Shown: in pieces, positions 1 through 16,741 of the stretch
Layout: every line of letters starts with the position of its first letter
Position numbering within the stretch: the stretch's first letter is position 1
Assembly (NCBI RefSeq): GCF_002760655.1
Contig: NZ_PDOC01000009.1
Coordinates: 124,001 to 188,000 of the forward strand
Length of the DNA: 64,000 nt
Source: Massilia eurypsychrophila
Lineage (GTDB): Bacteria > Pseudomonadota > Gammaproteobacteria > Burkholderiales > Burkholderiaceae_D
Reading direction: 5' to 3'
Made by a program: the position numbers and the translations under genes
The notes under the pieces: generated by a model
Told to the model about the DNA's origin: nothing
The model's database searches: none
Seen by the model: only the letters and a program-made list of their open reading frames with translations

Positions 1-1245
1 CCGTTCGAAACGTGGCAGGCCGCCGGCTGGCAGCAGATCGCCACCTGGATCAGCGAAGACATCGCCGAAGGCAAGGCGCTGATCAACACGCCATTGCCTG
101 AATGGGTCACCAGCGGCGTGGTGCTTGAGAAGGGCGGCGTGCATACGCCTGAAGGCTCGTACTCGGCATCGAAGAACGCTTTCGTGCCGCAGTCCGAGCT
201 GGCCGTGTACAAGCGCCAGCCGTTCCGCGCGCCGGTTATCGGCAGTGGCGCCATCGACGGCAAAACCGCCGGCACCACCTTCCACGAAGACGACTCGGTG
301 CGCATCTGGCACATGGACGACGAGGTGCTGGTCATCTCGCTCAAGACCAAGATGCACGTCATCGGCGAAGGCGTCATCAATGGCCTGAAAATGGCGCAGG
401 CGGAAGCCGAAAAGAACTTCAAGGGCCTGGTCATCTGGAACGCCGACGCGGCCGAAGGCGGCGCCTTCTCCGCCGGCGCCGACCTGCAGGCGGCGCTGCC
501 GCTGTTCATGCAGGGCGGTGCCAAGGCGATGGAGCCAGGCATCAAGCTGCTGCAGAATACGTTCATGGCAATGAAGTATTCGAGCGTGCCGGTGGTGGCC
601 GCGGTGGCGGGCCTGGCGCTTGGCGGCGGCTGCGAAATGGCGCTGCACGCCTCCAGGCGCGTGGCCTCGATCGAGTCGTACCTTGGCCTCGTCGAAGTTG
701 GCGTCGGCCTGATCCCGGCCGGCGGCGGTCTGAAGGAAGCTGCCGCGCGCGCTGCCGGCGAAGCGAAGGGCAGCGACATCCTGCACTTCCTGAAAACCGG
801 TTTCACCAACGCGGCGATGGCCAACGTGTCGAAGTCGGCGCTGGAAGCCAAAGCGATGGGCTACCTGAAGGAAGACGACGTCATCGTCTTCAACGCCTAC
901 GAGCTGCTGCACGTGGCGAAAGTGGAAGCGCGCGCGATGTTCGACGCCGGCTACCGCCCGCCGCTGCAAAAGCTCGTCACCGTCACCGGCCGCTATGGCT
1001 GGGCGACGATCCGCGCGCAGCTGGTCAACATGCGCGACGGCGGCTTCATCTCCGCGCACGACTACAAGCTGGGCGACATGATCGCCGAGATCGTGACCGG
1101 CGGCGACGTCGACCAGGGCAGCCAGGTCAGCGAACAGTGGTTCCTCGACATGGAGTGCAAGGCGTTCCTCGAACTGCTGAACAATCCGAAATCCCAGGAA
1201 CGAATCATGGGCATGATGCAAACCGGTAAGCCGGTCCGCAACTGA
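1..1245 (+). CDS. 3-hydroxyacyl-CoA dehydrogenase / enoyl-CoA hydratase, C-terminal part (5' end outside window)
   Basis: The frame is open from base 1, so the gene starts upstream of the window; 414 residues are visible. The C-terminal half carries a crotonase fold with the oxyanion segment VAGLALGGGCEMAL and a second acidic segment LVEVGVGLIPAGGG; the Glu residues in these two stretches correspond to the catalytic pair of enoyl-CoA hydratases. The part before it resembles the end of a 3-hydroxyacyl-CoA dehydrogenase C-terminal domain. Dehydrogenase-first, hydratase-last order matches the FadN type rather than the FadB order (family knowledge). It would hydrate 2-enoyl-CoA and oxidise 3-hydroxyacyl-CoA in the cytoplasmic beta-oxidation cycle. 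The thiolase gene follows 14 bases downstream, so the two are almost certainly one operon. The NAD-binding domain is not visible here. Confidence 0.9.
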   Translation, partial: PFETWQAAGWQQIATWISEDIAEGKALINTPLPEWVTSGVVLEKGGVHTPEGSYSASKNAFVPQSELAVYKRQPFRAPVIGSGAIDGKTAGTTFHEDDSVRIWHMDDEVLVISLKTKMHVIGEGVINGLKMAQAEAEKNFKGLVIWNADAAEGGAFSAGADLQAALPLFMQGGAKAMEPGIKLLQNTFMAMKYSSVPVVAAVAGLALGGGCEMALHASRRVASIESYLGLVEVGVGLIPAGGGLKEAAARAAGEAKGSDILHFLKTGFTNAAMANVSKSALEAKAMGYLKEDDVIVFNAYELLHVAKVEARAMFDAGYRPPLQKLVTVTGRYGWATIRAQLVNMRDGGFISAHDYKLGDMIAEIVTGGDVDQGSQVSEQWFLDMECKAFLELLNNPKSQERIMGMMQTGKPVRN

Positions 1246-1259
1246 TTGAGAGACTAAAA

Positions 1260-2456
1260 ATGAGCAAACAACTTCAAGACGCATACATCGTCTCCGCCAC
1301 CCGCACCCCGATCGGCAAGGCGCCGCGCGGCATGTTCCGTACTACCCGTCCGGACGACCTGCTGGTGCGCGTGATCCAGTCCGCGCTGGCGCAGGCGCCA
1401 GGGCTCGACCCGGCGCTGATCGACGACGCCATCATCGGCTGCTCGTTCCCGGAAGCCGAGCAGGGCTTCAACATTGCCCGCATGTCGGTGCTGCTGGCCG
1501 GCCTGCCGAAAACGGTTGGCGGCGTCACCGTCAACCGCTACTGCGCCTCCGGCATTACTGCGCTGGCGATGGCGGCCGACCGCATCCGCGTCGGCCAGGC
1601 TGACGTCATGATCGCCGGCGGCGTCGAGTCGATGTCGATGGTGCCGATGATGGGCCACCACCCATCGATGAACATGAACATGTTCACCGACGAAAACGTC
1701 GGCATGGCATACGGCATGGGCCTGACCGCGGAGAACGTGGCCAAGCAGTGGAAGGTCTCGCGCGAGCAGCAGGATGCCTTCTCGGTCGAGTCGCACCGCC
1801 GCGCCATCGCCGCCCAGCAGGCCGGCTGGTTCAAGGATGAGACCACCGCGGTCGAGATCATCACGCGCACGCCGAACCTGGCCACCGGCCAGGTCGACAT
1901 CGCCACCCGCACCGTCGACACCGACGAAGGCGCGCGCGCCGATTCGACCATGGAGTCGCTCGGCAAACTCAAGCCTGTGTTTGCGGCCAAGGGAACTGTG
2001 ACCGCCGCCAACAGCTCGCAGATGTCCGACGGCGCCGGCGCGCTGCTGGTCGTCAGCGAGAAGATCCTGCGCGAGCACAACCTGACCCCGCTGGCGAAGT
2101 TCTCGTCGTTCGCGGTCAAGGGCGTGCCGCCCGAGATCATGGGCATCGGCCCGAAGCTGGCCATTCCCGCTGCCTGCCTGGCTGCCGGCATCACCCAGGA
2201 CCAGCTGGACTGGATCGAGCTGAACGAAGCGTTCGCCGCGCAGGCGCTGGCGGTGATCGGCGACCTCGGTCTCGATCCTTCCAAGGTCAACCCGATGGGC
2301 GGCGCGATCGCGCTCGGCCACCCGCTTGGCGCTACCGGTGCGATCCGCGCCGCCACCGTCATCCACGCACTGCGTCGCAATAACCTCAAGTACGGCATGG
2401 TGACGATGTGCGTCGGCACCGGCATGGGCGCCGCCGGCATCTTCGAGCGCGTATAG
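1260..2456 (+). CDS. Acetyl-CoA C-acyltransferase (beta-ketothiolase, FadA/FadI type)
   Basis: This 398-residue protein has the full thiolase length. The nucleophilic Cys is C95 in NRYCASGITAL. The C-terminal motif GHPLGATG supplies H354, and C384 in TMCVGTGMG is the general acid/base. It cleaves 3-ketoacyl-CoA with CoA to give acetyl-CoA and a chain shortened by two carbons, the last step of beta-oxidation. It lies 14 bases after the dehydrogenase/hydratase gene. The ATG at 1260 sits just after a weak purine-rich stretch (GAGAG), and the N-terminus MSKQLQDAYIVSATRTPIG fits thiolase starts. A strong terminator follows. The chain-length preference cannot be read from the sequence. Confidence 0.95.
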   Translation: MSKQLQDAYIVSATRTPIGKAPRGMFRTTRPDDLLVRVIQSALAQAPGLDPALIDDAIIGCSFPEAEQGFNIARMSVLLAGLPKTVGGVTVNRYCASGITALAMAADRIRVGQADVMIAGGVESMSMVPMMGHHPSMNMNMFTDENVGMAYGMGLTAENVAKQWKVSREQQDAFSVESHRRAIAAQQAGWFKDETTAVEIITRTPNLATGQVDIATRTVDTDEGARADSTMESLGKLKPVFAAKGTVTAANSSQMSDGAGALLVVSEKILREHNLTPLAKFSSFAVKGVPPEIMGIGPKLAIPAACLAAGITQDQLDWIELNEAFAAQALAVIGDLGLDPSKVNPMGGAIALGHPLGATGAIRAATVIHALRRNNLKYGMVTMCVGTGMGAAGIFERV

Positions 2457-2479
2457 GCAACGCCATACCGAGCTCACAG

Positions 2480-2507
2480 CGCCGCGTTCACCGCGGCGTT
2501 TTTTTTT
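2480..2507 (+). terminator. Rho-independent terminator of the fatty-acid oxidation operon
   Basis: A perfect 7-bp GC stem (CGCCGCG at 2480-2486 with CGCGGCG at 2492-2498), a 5-base loop and a run of nine T at 2499-2507. It begins 23 bases after the thiolase stop codon. Confidence 0.9.
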
Positions 2508-2676
2508 GGCTGTGCCGGGCACGGCGAGTTCGTTTCCCGACCGACTTTGAAATGCGGTGCTTTACAATCAAAGGGTATTGCAGAATGCCCGAGATGCCCC
2601 ACCTCACCGCACCTAGTGTTGTCCACAACGATGGTCATCCTGGCCGGATATCTGCGCACATCGGTCCGGGCACAAC

Positions 2677-4913
2677 ATGAACATCGCCGAACCGGCCACC
2701 GCGCCGACCGTGCTGGCACAGGAGCAAGCGAGCATCCTGCTGGTCAACGACGCTCCGGGCGCCTTGTTCGCCCTGCGCGCCGTGCTCAGCGACCTTGACG
2801 CGGAAATCGTCACCGCCACGTCCGGCGAGCAGGCACTGCTGCGGCTGCTCAAGCAGGATTTCTGCGTGATTTTAATGGACGTCAAGATGGCCGGCCTCGA
2901 TGGCTTCGAGACGGCCCGGCTGGTGCGCTCGCGCCCGCGTTCGCACGATACGCCGCTCATCTTCCTCACCTCGCACCGCGCCACCGATATCGACCGCGCC
3001 AGAGGCTACGAGCTGGGCGCGGCCGATTATCTGTTCATGCCGGTCGGCCCCGAAGTGCTCAAGGCGAAGGTGCAGGCGTTCATCGACAATGCGCCGCGCC
3101 GCCCCCCCCCGAGCGCCGCAGTCGGCAGCCCGTCGCGCGGCGATCCACCCGAGCGCGAAGCGGGCCTGCTGTCCGGCCTTGACGAGTCGCCGGGCGCGGC
3201 AGCGGCGCTGTACCAGCGCGCCGACGGCGCCGGCACTGCCGAGCGCCTGGCCGGCGAGCGCGCCGGCGAATACGTCGCCCTGCTCGACAGCACCGGCGTC
3301 TGGCTGTACGCCAGTCCAAGCTACCAGCGCGAATTCGGCGATGCCGTCCACCCCGGCGCCAGCTACCTCGACATCGTCCATGCCGCCGATCGCGAGCGCG
3401 TCGCGGCGGCGCTGATGCGATCGGACCTGGATGACTCCCACAAGCGCCTGCAGTATCGCGTGCTCGGCCGCTCCGAGCGCTACTTCGAGTCCGACTCGAA
3501 CCTGATTCGCGCCGCATCGGGCGCCGTCACGCAGGTGGTGGTGGTCTCGCGCGACATCACCGAGCGCAAGCAGATGGAAGCGTACGTGCTGCACCAGTCC
3601 TTCCACGACGCCCTGACCGGCCTGCCGAACCGGCAACTGCTGCTCGACCGCCTCGGCCAGGCCACCACCCACCGCGAGCGCCTGCACGCCCAGGTGGCCG
3701 TGCTGTTCATCGACCTCGATCACTTCAAGGCGATCAACGACACGCTCGGCCACGCCGCCGGCGACCGCTTGCTGCAAGATGTCGCCGAGCGCTTGATCGG
3801 CTGCGTGCGCGACGGCGACACCGTGGCGCGGCTCGGCGGCGACGAATTCGTCGTCATGCTGGTCGGCTTGCAGCGGGTCGAGGATGCCGCGCTGGTGGCC
3901 GAAAAGATCATCACCGGCGTTGCGGCCGCCTGCCAGATCGAAGGCAGCGAACTGCATGTCAGCTCCAGCATCGGCATCGCCATCTTCCCCGACGACGGCG
4001 CCGATGCCGATACGCTGCTGCGCAACGCCGACATCGCGATGTTCCACGCCAAGCACGCCGGCGGCGCCCGCTATTGCTTCTTCGCGCCGCCGATGCAGGA
4101 GGAGGCCAGCCGTAAGCTGGCGCTCGGTTCGGCGCTGCAGCGCGCCATCGGCGCCGACGAGTTCGTCATGCACTACCAGCCGAAGGTCGATGCGCGCTCC
4201 GGCAAGATCTGCGGCTTCGAGGCGCTGATCCGCTGGCCGCAGGGCGACGGCGCCTGGATCCCGCCCAGTCTGTTCATACCGGTCGCCGAACAGACCGGCC
4301 GCATCGACCCGATCGGCGCCTTCGCCATCGCCCGCACCGCCGAGCTGCTGCGGCAGTGGGGCGCGCTCGGCATCGACGACGTGCCGATCGCCGTCAACGT
4401 CTCGGCGCTGCAGTTCCGGCACGAGAACGTCGCCGCCGAACTGGCGCAGGCGGCGGCGGCGGCCGGCATCGCCCCGTCGCTGCTGGAAATCGAACTCACC
4501 GAGTCCGGCGTGATGAACAATCCCGCCCAGGCCATCGAAACGCTGCACCAGATCCACGCGCTCGGCATGACGATCTCGATCGACGACTTCGGCACCGGCT
4601 ATTCTTCGCTCGCCCACCTCAAGCGCTTCCCGATCGACAAGCTCAAGATCGATGCCTCGTTCGTCCACGACATCGCCACCGACCCGTGCGACGCGGCCAT
4701 CGTGCTGGCCATCATCACCCTGGCGCACGTGCTCAACCTTACCGTGATCGCGGAAGGAGTGGAGACGGCGGCGCAGATGGCATTCCTGATCGCCAACGGC
4801 TGCGACGAATTGCAGGGTAACTACTTCAGCCCGGCGGTGTCTAACGAGGACGCGCTCGGGCTTCTCCGGCGCGGACCGTTCAGCATGGCGCCGCCGCCGA
4901 CAGGGACAACGAC

Positions 4914-4917
<4 letters not shown>
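2677..4917 (+). CDS. REC-PAS-GGDEF-EAL signalling protein (cyclic di-GMP turnover)
   Basis: Protein of 746 residues with four domains. The receiver (about 18-135) has D68 in [11 protein letters not shown] as phosphoacceptor, but M121 replaces the usual conserved Lys (YLFMPV) and the acid pocket reads N24-D25. A PAS domain follows (about 195-310). The GGDEF domain has RLGGDEFV at 387-391, preceded by the RDGD inhibitory site. The EAL domain has E515 of FEALIRW plus [17 protein letters not shown] and IAEGVET motifs. Both catalytic domains look intact, so it could make and degrade c-di-GMP; the net activity is not predictable. No membrane segment is seen. The stop codon overlaps the start of the giant kinase gene as ATGA, implying coupled translation and a shared pathway. 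Confidence 0.92.
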
Positions 4918-11513
<6,596 letters not shown>

Positions 11514-11559
11514 GTCGGCGCTGACGGCCCGCACGCCGCAGCGCCGCTGGCCAAGCGCG

Positions 11560-11565
11560 TATAAT
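11560..11565 (+). promoter_or_regulatory. Candidate -10 box for the crotonase gene
   Basis: A perfect TATAAT lies 49 bases before the ATG at 11615, in the gap after the giant kinase gene. No convincing -35 box is visible at the right distance, so this is tentative. Confidence 0.35.
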
Positions 11566-11614
11566 CTGCTCAGCAGAATGATCCCCGACGCCCCACCGAA
11601 AAGGAAAAAAACGC

Positions 11615-12391
11615 ATGGATATTTTGATCCGCAAGACCGACGGCATCCTGACGATCGAATTTAACCGCCCGGAGCGCAAGAACGCGATCACCGGCGCGAT
11701 GTACCAGACCATGGCCGACGCCCTGATCGACGGCGAGCAGGATGCCGCAGTGCGGGCGATCCTGATCACCGGCAAGCCGGAGATTTTCACCGCCGGTAAC
11801 GACCTGGAAGACTTCCTCAAGAACGCCCCGGCCGGCGGCAAGCCGGACGCCTCGCGCCCGGTGTACCAGTTCATGCGCGCGCTGTCGGGCAGCACCAAGC
11901 CGGTGATCGCCGCCGTGTCGGGCGCCGCCATCGGCATCGGCACCACGATGCTGATGCACTGCGACCTGGTCTACGTGGCCGACAACGCCAAATTGAGCAT
12001 GCCGTTCGTGCAGCTCGGCCTGTGCCCTGAGTTCGCCTCCAGCCTGCTGTTCCCGGCGATTGCCGGCTACCCGCGCGCGGCCGAAAAGCTGCTGCTCGGC
12101 GAGGCGTTCATGGCGCAGGAAGCGTTCCAGATGGGGATGGTCTCGAAGGTGCTGCCGCTCGATGAACTGATTCCGTTCGCCACGCGCCAGGCCGCCAAGC
12201 TGGTGGCGCTGCCGGCCGCCTCGATCCGCGCCACCAAGGCGCTGATGAAGCGCCCGCGCGCCGAGCAGATCGAGTCCGCGATCGCCGCCGAAATCGAGCT
12301 GTTCGCCGCCATGCTGCAGGCGCCCGAAGCGAAGGAAGCATTCACCGCCTTCTTTGAAAAACGCAAGCCGGACTTCTCGAAATTCGCCTGA
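11615..12391 (+). CDS. Enoyl-CoA hydratase/isomerase family protein (crotonase; probably a delta3,delta2-enoyl-CoA isomerase type)
   Basis: A 258-residue single-domain crotonase. The oxyanion region reads SGAAIGIGTTMLMHCDLVY, without the Glu of true hydratases, while LGLCPEFASSLLFP places a Glu where delta3,delta2-enoyl-CoA isomerases have their catalytic acid (family knowledge). The expected reaction is therefore to shift double bonds during breakdown of unsaturated fatty acids; hydratase or other crotonase chemistry remains possible. An AAAAGGAAAA purine run precedes the ATG. It is separate from the beta-oxidation operon at the left edge. The downstream boundary is the start of a less GC-rich islet. 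Confidence 0.85.
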   Translation: MDILIRKTDGILTIEFNRPERKNAITGAMYQTMADALIDGEQDAAVRAILITGKPEIFTAGNDLEDFLKNAPAGGKPDASRPVYQFMRALSGSTKPVIAAVSGAAIGIGTTMLMHCDLVYVADNAKLSMPFVQLGLCPEFASSLLFPAIAGYPRAAEKLLLGEAFMAQEAFQMGMVSKVLPLDELIPFATRQAAKLVALPAASIRATKALMKRPRAEQIESAIAAEIELFAAMLQAPEAKEAFTAFFEKRKPDFSKFA

Positions 12392-12512
12392 CCAGTATGA
12401 GTCCGAGCCAACTCGATGTCGCGGGTTCAATTTGTTGTAACTGGGTATCGTTTTAATCGAAATCTGTGCGAAACTCCAGTTTGTAATCCAAAACCTGGGC
12501 GAATATTCAAAA

Positions 12513-14036
12513 ATGGATGATTTTGGAGGTTTTGACTGGCTCATCGCTACCACTGGCGTGGCCAGTGCAGCCGCTTACCATCCATTCGCGGTTCGGGAAC
12601 GCGTAGTACAGTGGCGTCTGCCGATCGGCGCCGGGTTGAAACGTATCCTAAGGCAATGCGTCCAGGGCCAACGGTAGCGGGGCACCTCTTCTTCGCGTTT
12701 CGATACGAGCCAATCCATCTCGAATTTTTAGCGCGCCTTTTTCAGGAAATCGATCCCGGTATCCTCGAAACTTGGATCCGGCGCGAACCGACTGGGCAAT
12801 ATTCACGAAGGGCGGGCTTCTTTTATGAGTGGCTCGCCGGCCGGCGCTTGAACGTTCCAGACGCGATAGCAGGCAACTACGTCGACGCGATCGACCCGGA
12901 CCAGTATCTCACGGCGCCGCGCGCGGCGAACGACCAGCGATGGCGAGTACGCGACAACCTTCCGGGAACGCGTAAGTTCTGCCCATTGGTATTCCGGACA
13001 GAAGCTGTGCGAGAGATCGAGGCCTACAGCTGTGCTGCGGCCTTGCAATCCTTGGAGGTTCAATCGGCGCAGAGCTGTTGCTGCGTAGTGCTAGCTGGTT
13101 GAGCCACAAAGAATCAAGGGCCTCCTTTCTGATTGAGCACGAGGAGCAGCATGTGGACCGCGTTCGACGCTTTGCGGCGGTGATGGGCCGTCGGTGCGGT
13201 GAAGACGGGGATCCACTTCAAGAGGAAGTCCTGACGCAACTGCAGGAGGAGATCCTCGGCGAAGCGACTAGGTATGGACTGCGGAAGTCGCCCGTTTTTG
13301 TTGGTCACAACGACGCGTTCATCTCAGTGATCGACTACATCGCTCCAAAATGGGGGATGCGCGCGAGCTCCTTGCTGGCCTCAGCATTACCATGGCCAAG
13401 ACCCAAGGCAAGAGCTCGATGGTCCGCGCCGCGGTGGCGTCCTTCGGATTCATCTATATCCATCCGATGGCCGACGGCAACGCACGTATTTCGCGCTTTC
13501 TCGTCAACGATTTTCTCAGACGAGACGGAGCTGTCCCGGCGCCCTTCATTCTTCCAATCTCCGCCACTATCGCGAACGATAGCCGGGAGAGGGTAGGGTA
13601 CGACCGCGCGCTGGAGGCGTTTTCGAAACCATTTATGCAGAGATTCGGCGATCGCTATGATTTCAACACCGAGGTCGAGTGTGAAGATGGCGTCCGCACG
13701 AATTTCAGTTTCGATGCCTACGCGGAGGCAATGCCTGTCTGGCGATATCCCGACCTGACCCACCAGATGGAGTATGTGGGACATGTCGTTCGCAGGACGA
13801 TCCAGGACGAGATGACGAACGAGGCTACCTATTTGCGTGATCTGGAGCGTGCGAGGTTAGCAGTTAAAAACAGGCTGGAGGGTCCAGACGCTGATATCGA
13901 TGCAATCATTCGGTCCCTGCAACAAAACGCCTGGCAGTTGTCGGGCGCCTTGAAAAAGCGGTTCTTTCAGCTTGATGACGCGCGCTTGGCCAAGCTAATC
14001 ATTGAATTGACTAGCGCTGATCTTCATCTTAATTGA
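12513..14036 (+). pseudogene. Fic family protein gene disrupted by frameshifts
   Basis: Fic-type sequence runs through different frames. Frame 2 (about 12640-13050) contains YPKAMRPGPTVAGHLFFAF and WRVRDNLPGTRKFCPLVFRT. Frame 1 (about 13060-13353) contains SWLSHKESRASFLIEHE. Frame 3 (13354-14036) contains the Fic signature HPMADGNARISR (canonical HxFxDGNGRxxR, here with Ala for the second Gly). The second switch falls in a run of five G at 13352-13356, where one more G would restore the frame. A possible N-terminus (MDDFGGFDWL, from 12513) lies in frame 3, implying a third switch. All switches equal one lost base. Intact Fic enzymes AMPylate proteins. Codon use is less GC-rich than in the neighbours, consistent with transfer. 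Decay, phase variation and sequencing error are all possible. Confidence 0.75.
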
Positions 14037-14100
14037 ACATAGCCCGCCGACGAGTGTCCAACTTCTGCAAGCGCGCATGCTGGCGACGAGAGGAGCGGAG

Positions 14101-14529
14101 ATGGCGGCGATGAATCGAGTGCAGTTTCAATCCGGGTTGAGCCTGACGCAGTTCATGGAGCGCTACGGGACCCAGGCCCAGTGTGAGAAAGAGCTCGAAA
14201 AATGCCGTTGGCCCGATGGTTTCGGATGTCCCATGTGCGCCCGAAAAGGGCACTACGTCGTTTGGCACGGCAAGGCGAAGACGTTCCAGTGTCACGCTTG
14301 CCGACACCAGAGCACGCTCACGAGCGGGACCATTTTTCATTCGAGTAAGCTACCGCTGACGAAGTGGTTTCAAGCGATGTACTTTCTCACGCAGTCCAAA
14401 AACAACGTCTCGGCGCTGGAGTTGATGCGGCTCGTCGGGCTTTGCTATCGGACCGCCTTGCGCCTCAAACACAAGGCGCTCCAAGAATGGGGAGCGAATT
14501 TGGGCAACGGCGGTGCCTTTCCCTTGTAG
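14101..14529 (+). mobile_element. IS1595-type transposase remnant (N-terminal zinc-ribbon part only)
   Basis: The 142-residue frame begins MAAMNRVQFQSGLSLTQFME and carries a zinc ribbon CPMC...CHAC, followed by TLTSGTIFHSSKLPLTKWF, all typical of IS1595/ISXO2 transposases. The family is roughly 300 residues long. Here the similarity ends near RLKHKALQEW (about 14490) and the DDE catalytic domain is absent, so the element is dead. An upstream in-frame ATG exists at 14077, but the one at 14101 follows a GAGGAGCGGAG stretch. It lies directly after the broken Fic gene, marking the right side of the accessory islet. I could not identify terminal inverted repeats. Confidence 0.8.
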
Positions 14530-14676
14530 GGCGGCCGGACATGTCCTCGTCCACGGCGGCTCTGAAACGCGGCGGCCGTACGCAGATGAGTCCGGTCTGC
14601 ATTCAAAAGCTTCTCCGCCACACTGAAAGACCTGACCTTATTTGACCGCCCGGGGTCCAAAGTAGGGGAGGGTCCT

Positions 14677-15270
14677 ATGAACGAAACGGTTTTGCGTTAC
14701 TGGTGGATGCCCGCACTGCGCGGCGTCATCGCCATTGCCTTCGGCGTACTTGCGCTCACGCTGCCCGGCATCACGCTGTTGTCGCTGGTGGCATTGTTCG
14801 CCGCCTACGCCCTGATCGGCGGCATCGTCTGGATCATCGGCGCCGTCAACAACCGCAAGGCGGACGACCACTGGTGGGTGCTGCTCATTGCCGGCCTGGC
14901 CGGTGTCGGCGCCGCCTTCATTGCGCTGGCCCATCCGGCGCTGACGGCGCTGGTGCTGGTGCTGCTGATCGGCGCCAACGCCCTCGTCTCCGGCGTGCTC
15001 GACCTTGTCATTGCCGTTCGCCTGCGGCGCCAGATCCACGGCGAATTGCTGATGGTGTTTAGCGGCATTGCCTCAATCCTCTTCGGCGTCGTCGTCTTCA
15101 TGTATCCGCTCGGCGCCGGCGCCCTGGCGCTGGTCTGGCTGGTCGGGTTGTATGCCATCGCCACCGGCGTGCTGCTGCTGGCGCTGTCGATCCGGGTGCG
15201 CGCCTGGCGCCGCGGCGCCGTTCCGAACGAGGCGCCGCACCCTCCTGACCGCTTCCCCACTAACTCTTAA
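14677..15270 (+). CDS. HdeD family membrane protein (DUF308)
   Basis: A 197-residue, very hydrophobic protein with about six membrane segments arranged as pairs, such as GVIAIAFGVLALTLPGITLL and GIASILFGVVVFMYPLGAGA. The repeated G-hydrophobic-L-x-P pattern is characteristic of HdeD-like inner-membrane proteins, linked to acid resistance in E. coli (family knowledge). GGGGAGGG lies just before the ATG. The stop codon TAA lies inside the Shine-Dalgarno sequence of the next gene, so the two are likely co-transcribed. The physiological role here is not known. Confidence 0.85.
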   Translation: MNETVLRYWWMPALRGVIAIAFGVLALTLPGITLLSLVALFAAYALIGGIVWIIGAVNNRKADDHWWVLLIAGLAGVGAAFIALAHPALTALVLVLLIGANALVSGVLDLVIAVRLRRQIHGELLMVFSGIASILFGVVVFMYPLGAGALALVWLVGLYAIATGVLLLALSIRVRAWRRGAVPNEAPHPPDRFPTNS

Positions 15271-15280
15271 GGAGCCAACC

Positions 15281-16057
15281 ATGGAAACAAGAACTGATGA
15301 TGCCCGCTTGCTGAGGACAGCGTGCGCGCTGGTATTGCTGGCGGCCAGTGGCCTGGCCGGCGCCCAGGCCACGACCGAGCGCCGCGCCGGCGATGCACCG
15401 GCCGCCGCTACCGCCGACACGCGGCAGGAGTCGAGCGCCATTCGCCACGTCGCCGACGCGAACGCCGAGGTGCAAAAAATGCTGCAGGAGCCGCGCATGC
15501 GCGAGTTGCTGCAGCAGGCCAAGGGCGTGTTCCTGGTGCCGCGCTATGGCCGCGCCGCGCTCGGCGTGGGCGCCAGCGGCGGCACCGGCGTGTTGCTGGT
15601 CAAGCGCGCCGACGGCCAATGGAGCGACCCGGTGTTCTATAACATCGGCGGCATCAGCGCCGGCGCCCAGGTCGGCGCCGAGGCGGGCGCCATCGCGCTC
15701 GTTCTCAACAACGAGAAAGCGGTCAACCGGTTCATGCAAAAGAACCAGTTCTCGCTCAATGCCGGCGCCGGCCTGACCCTGGTCAACTGGTCGAAGATCG
15801 CGCAGGGGTCGTTGGGTGACGGCGACGTCGTCGTCTGGTCCGGCACCAGAGGCCTGTACGGCAGCCTGGTGTCGGTCGGCGTCAGCGACATTCGCCACAG
15901 CGAGAATCTGACCGGCGCCTACTACCGCCAGACGGCGACCGTCGCCGATGTGCTCGCCGGCAAACACAGCAACCCTCACTCGCAAACGCTGAAGCAGACC
16001 CTGGCGGGTGGATCGTCGGGGTCCTCGGTGGCGCCGACGCCGACGCCGCGCTATTAG
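15281..16057 (+). CDS. Secreted SYLF/YSC84-domain protein (lipid-binding domain family)
   Basis: 258 residues from the ATG at 15281, chosen because a perfect AAGGAG sits 6 bases upstream; an open frame extends further back but overlaps the hdeD-like gene. The N-terminus has a signal peptide (TACALVLLAASGLAGAQA). The SYLF domain follows, with AKGVFLVPRYGRAALGVG and FYNIGGISAGAQVGAEAG, a glycine-rich fold that binds phosphoinositides in eukaryotic relatives (family knowledge). Residues EVQKMLQEPRMRELL form an amphipathic helix before it. Probably periplasmic or envelope-associated; the bacterial function is unclear. Pairing with an HdeD-like protein suggests an envelope stress role (inference). 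Confidence 0.85.
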   Translation: METRTDDARLLRTACALVLLAASGLAGAQATTERRAGDAPAAATADTRQESSAIRHVADANAEVQKMLQEPRMRELLQQAKGVFLVPRYGRAALGVGASGGTGVLLVKRADGQWSDPVFYNIGGISAGAQVGAEAGAIALVLNNEKAVNRFMQKNQFSLNAGAGLTLVNWSKIAQGSLGDGDVVVWSGTRGLYGSLVSVGVSDIRHSENLTGAYYRQTATVADVLAGKHSNPHSQTLKQTLAGGSSGSSVAPTPTPRY

Positions 16058-16060
16058 CCA

Positions 16061-16733
<673 letters not shown>

Positions 16734-16741
<8 letters not shown>

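Noticed and set aside
2547-2568. Promoter TTGAAA/TACAAT before the GGDEF-EAL gene
   Set aside because: The spacing between the two boxes is about 10 bases, too short for a sigma70 promoter.
14364-14645. A 93-residue frame overlapping the transposase remnant
   Set aside because: It lies in another frame of the transposase sequence, with no family features, and does not restore the missing DDE domain.
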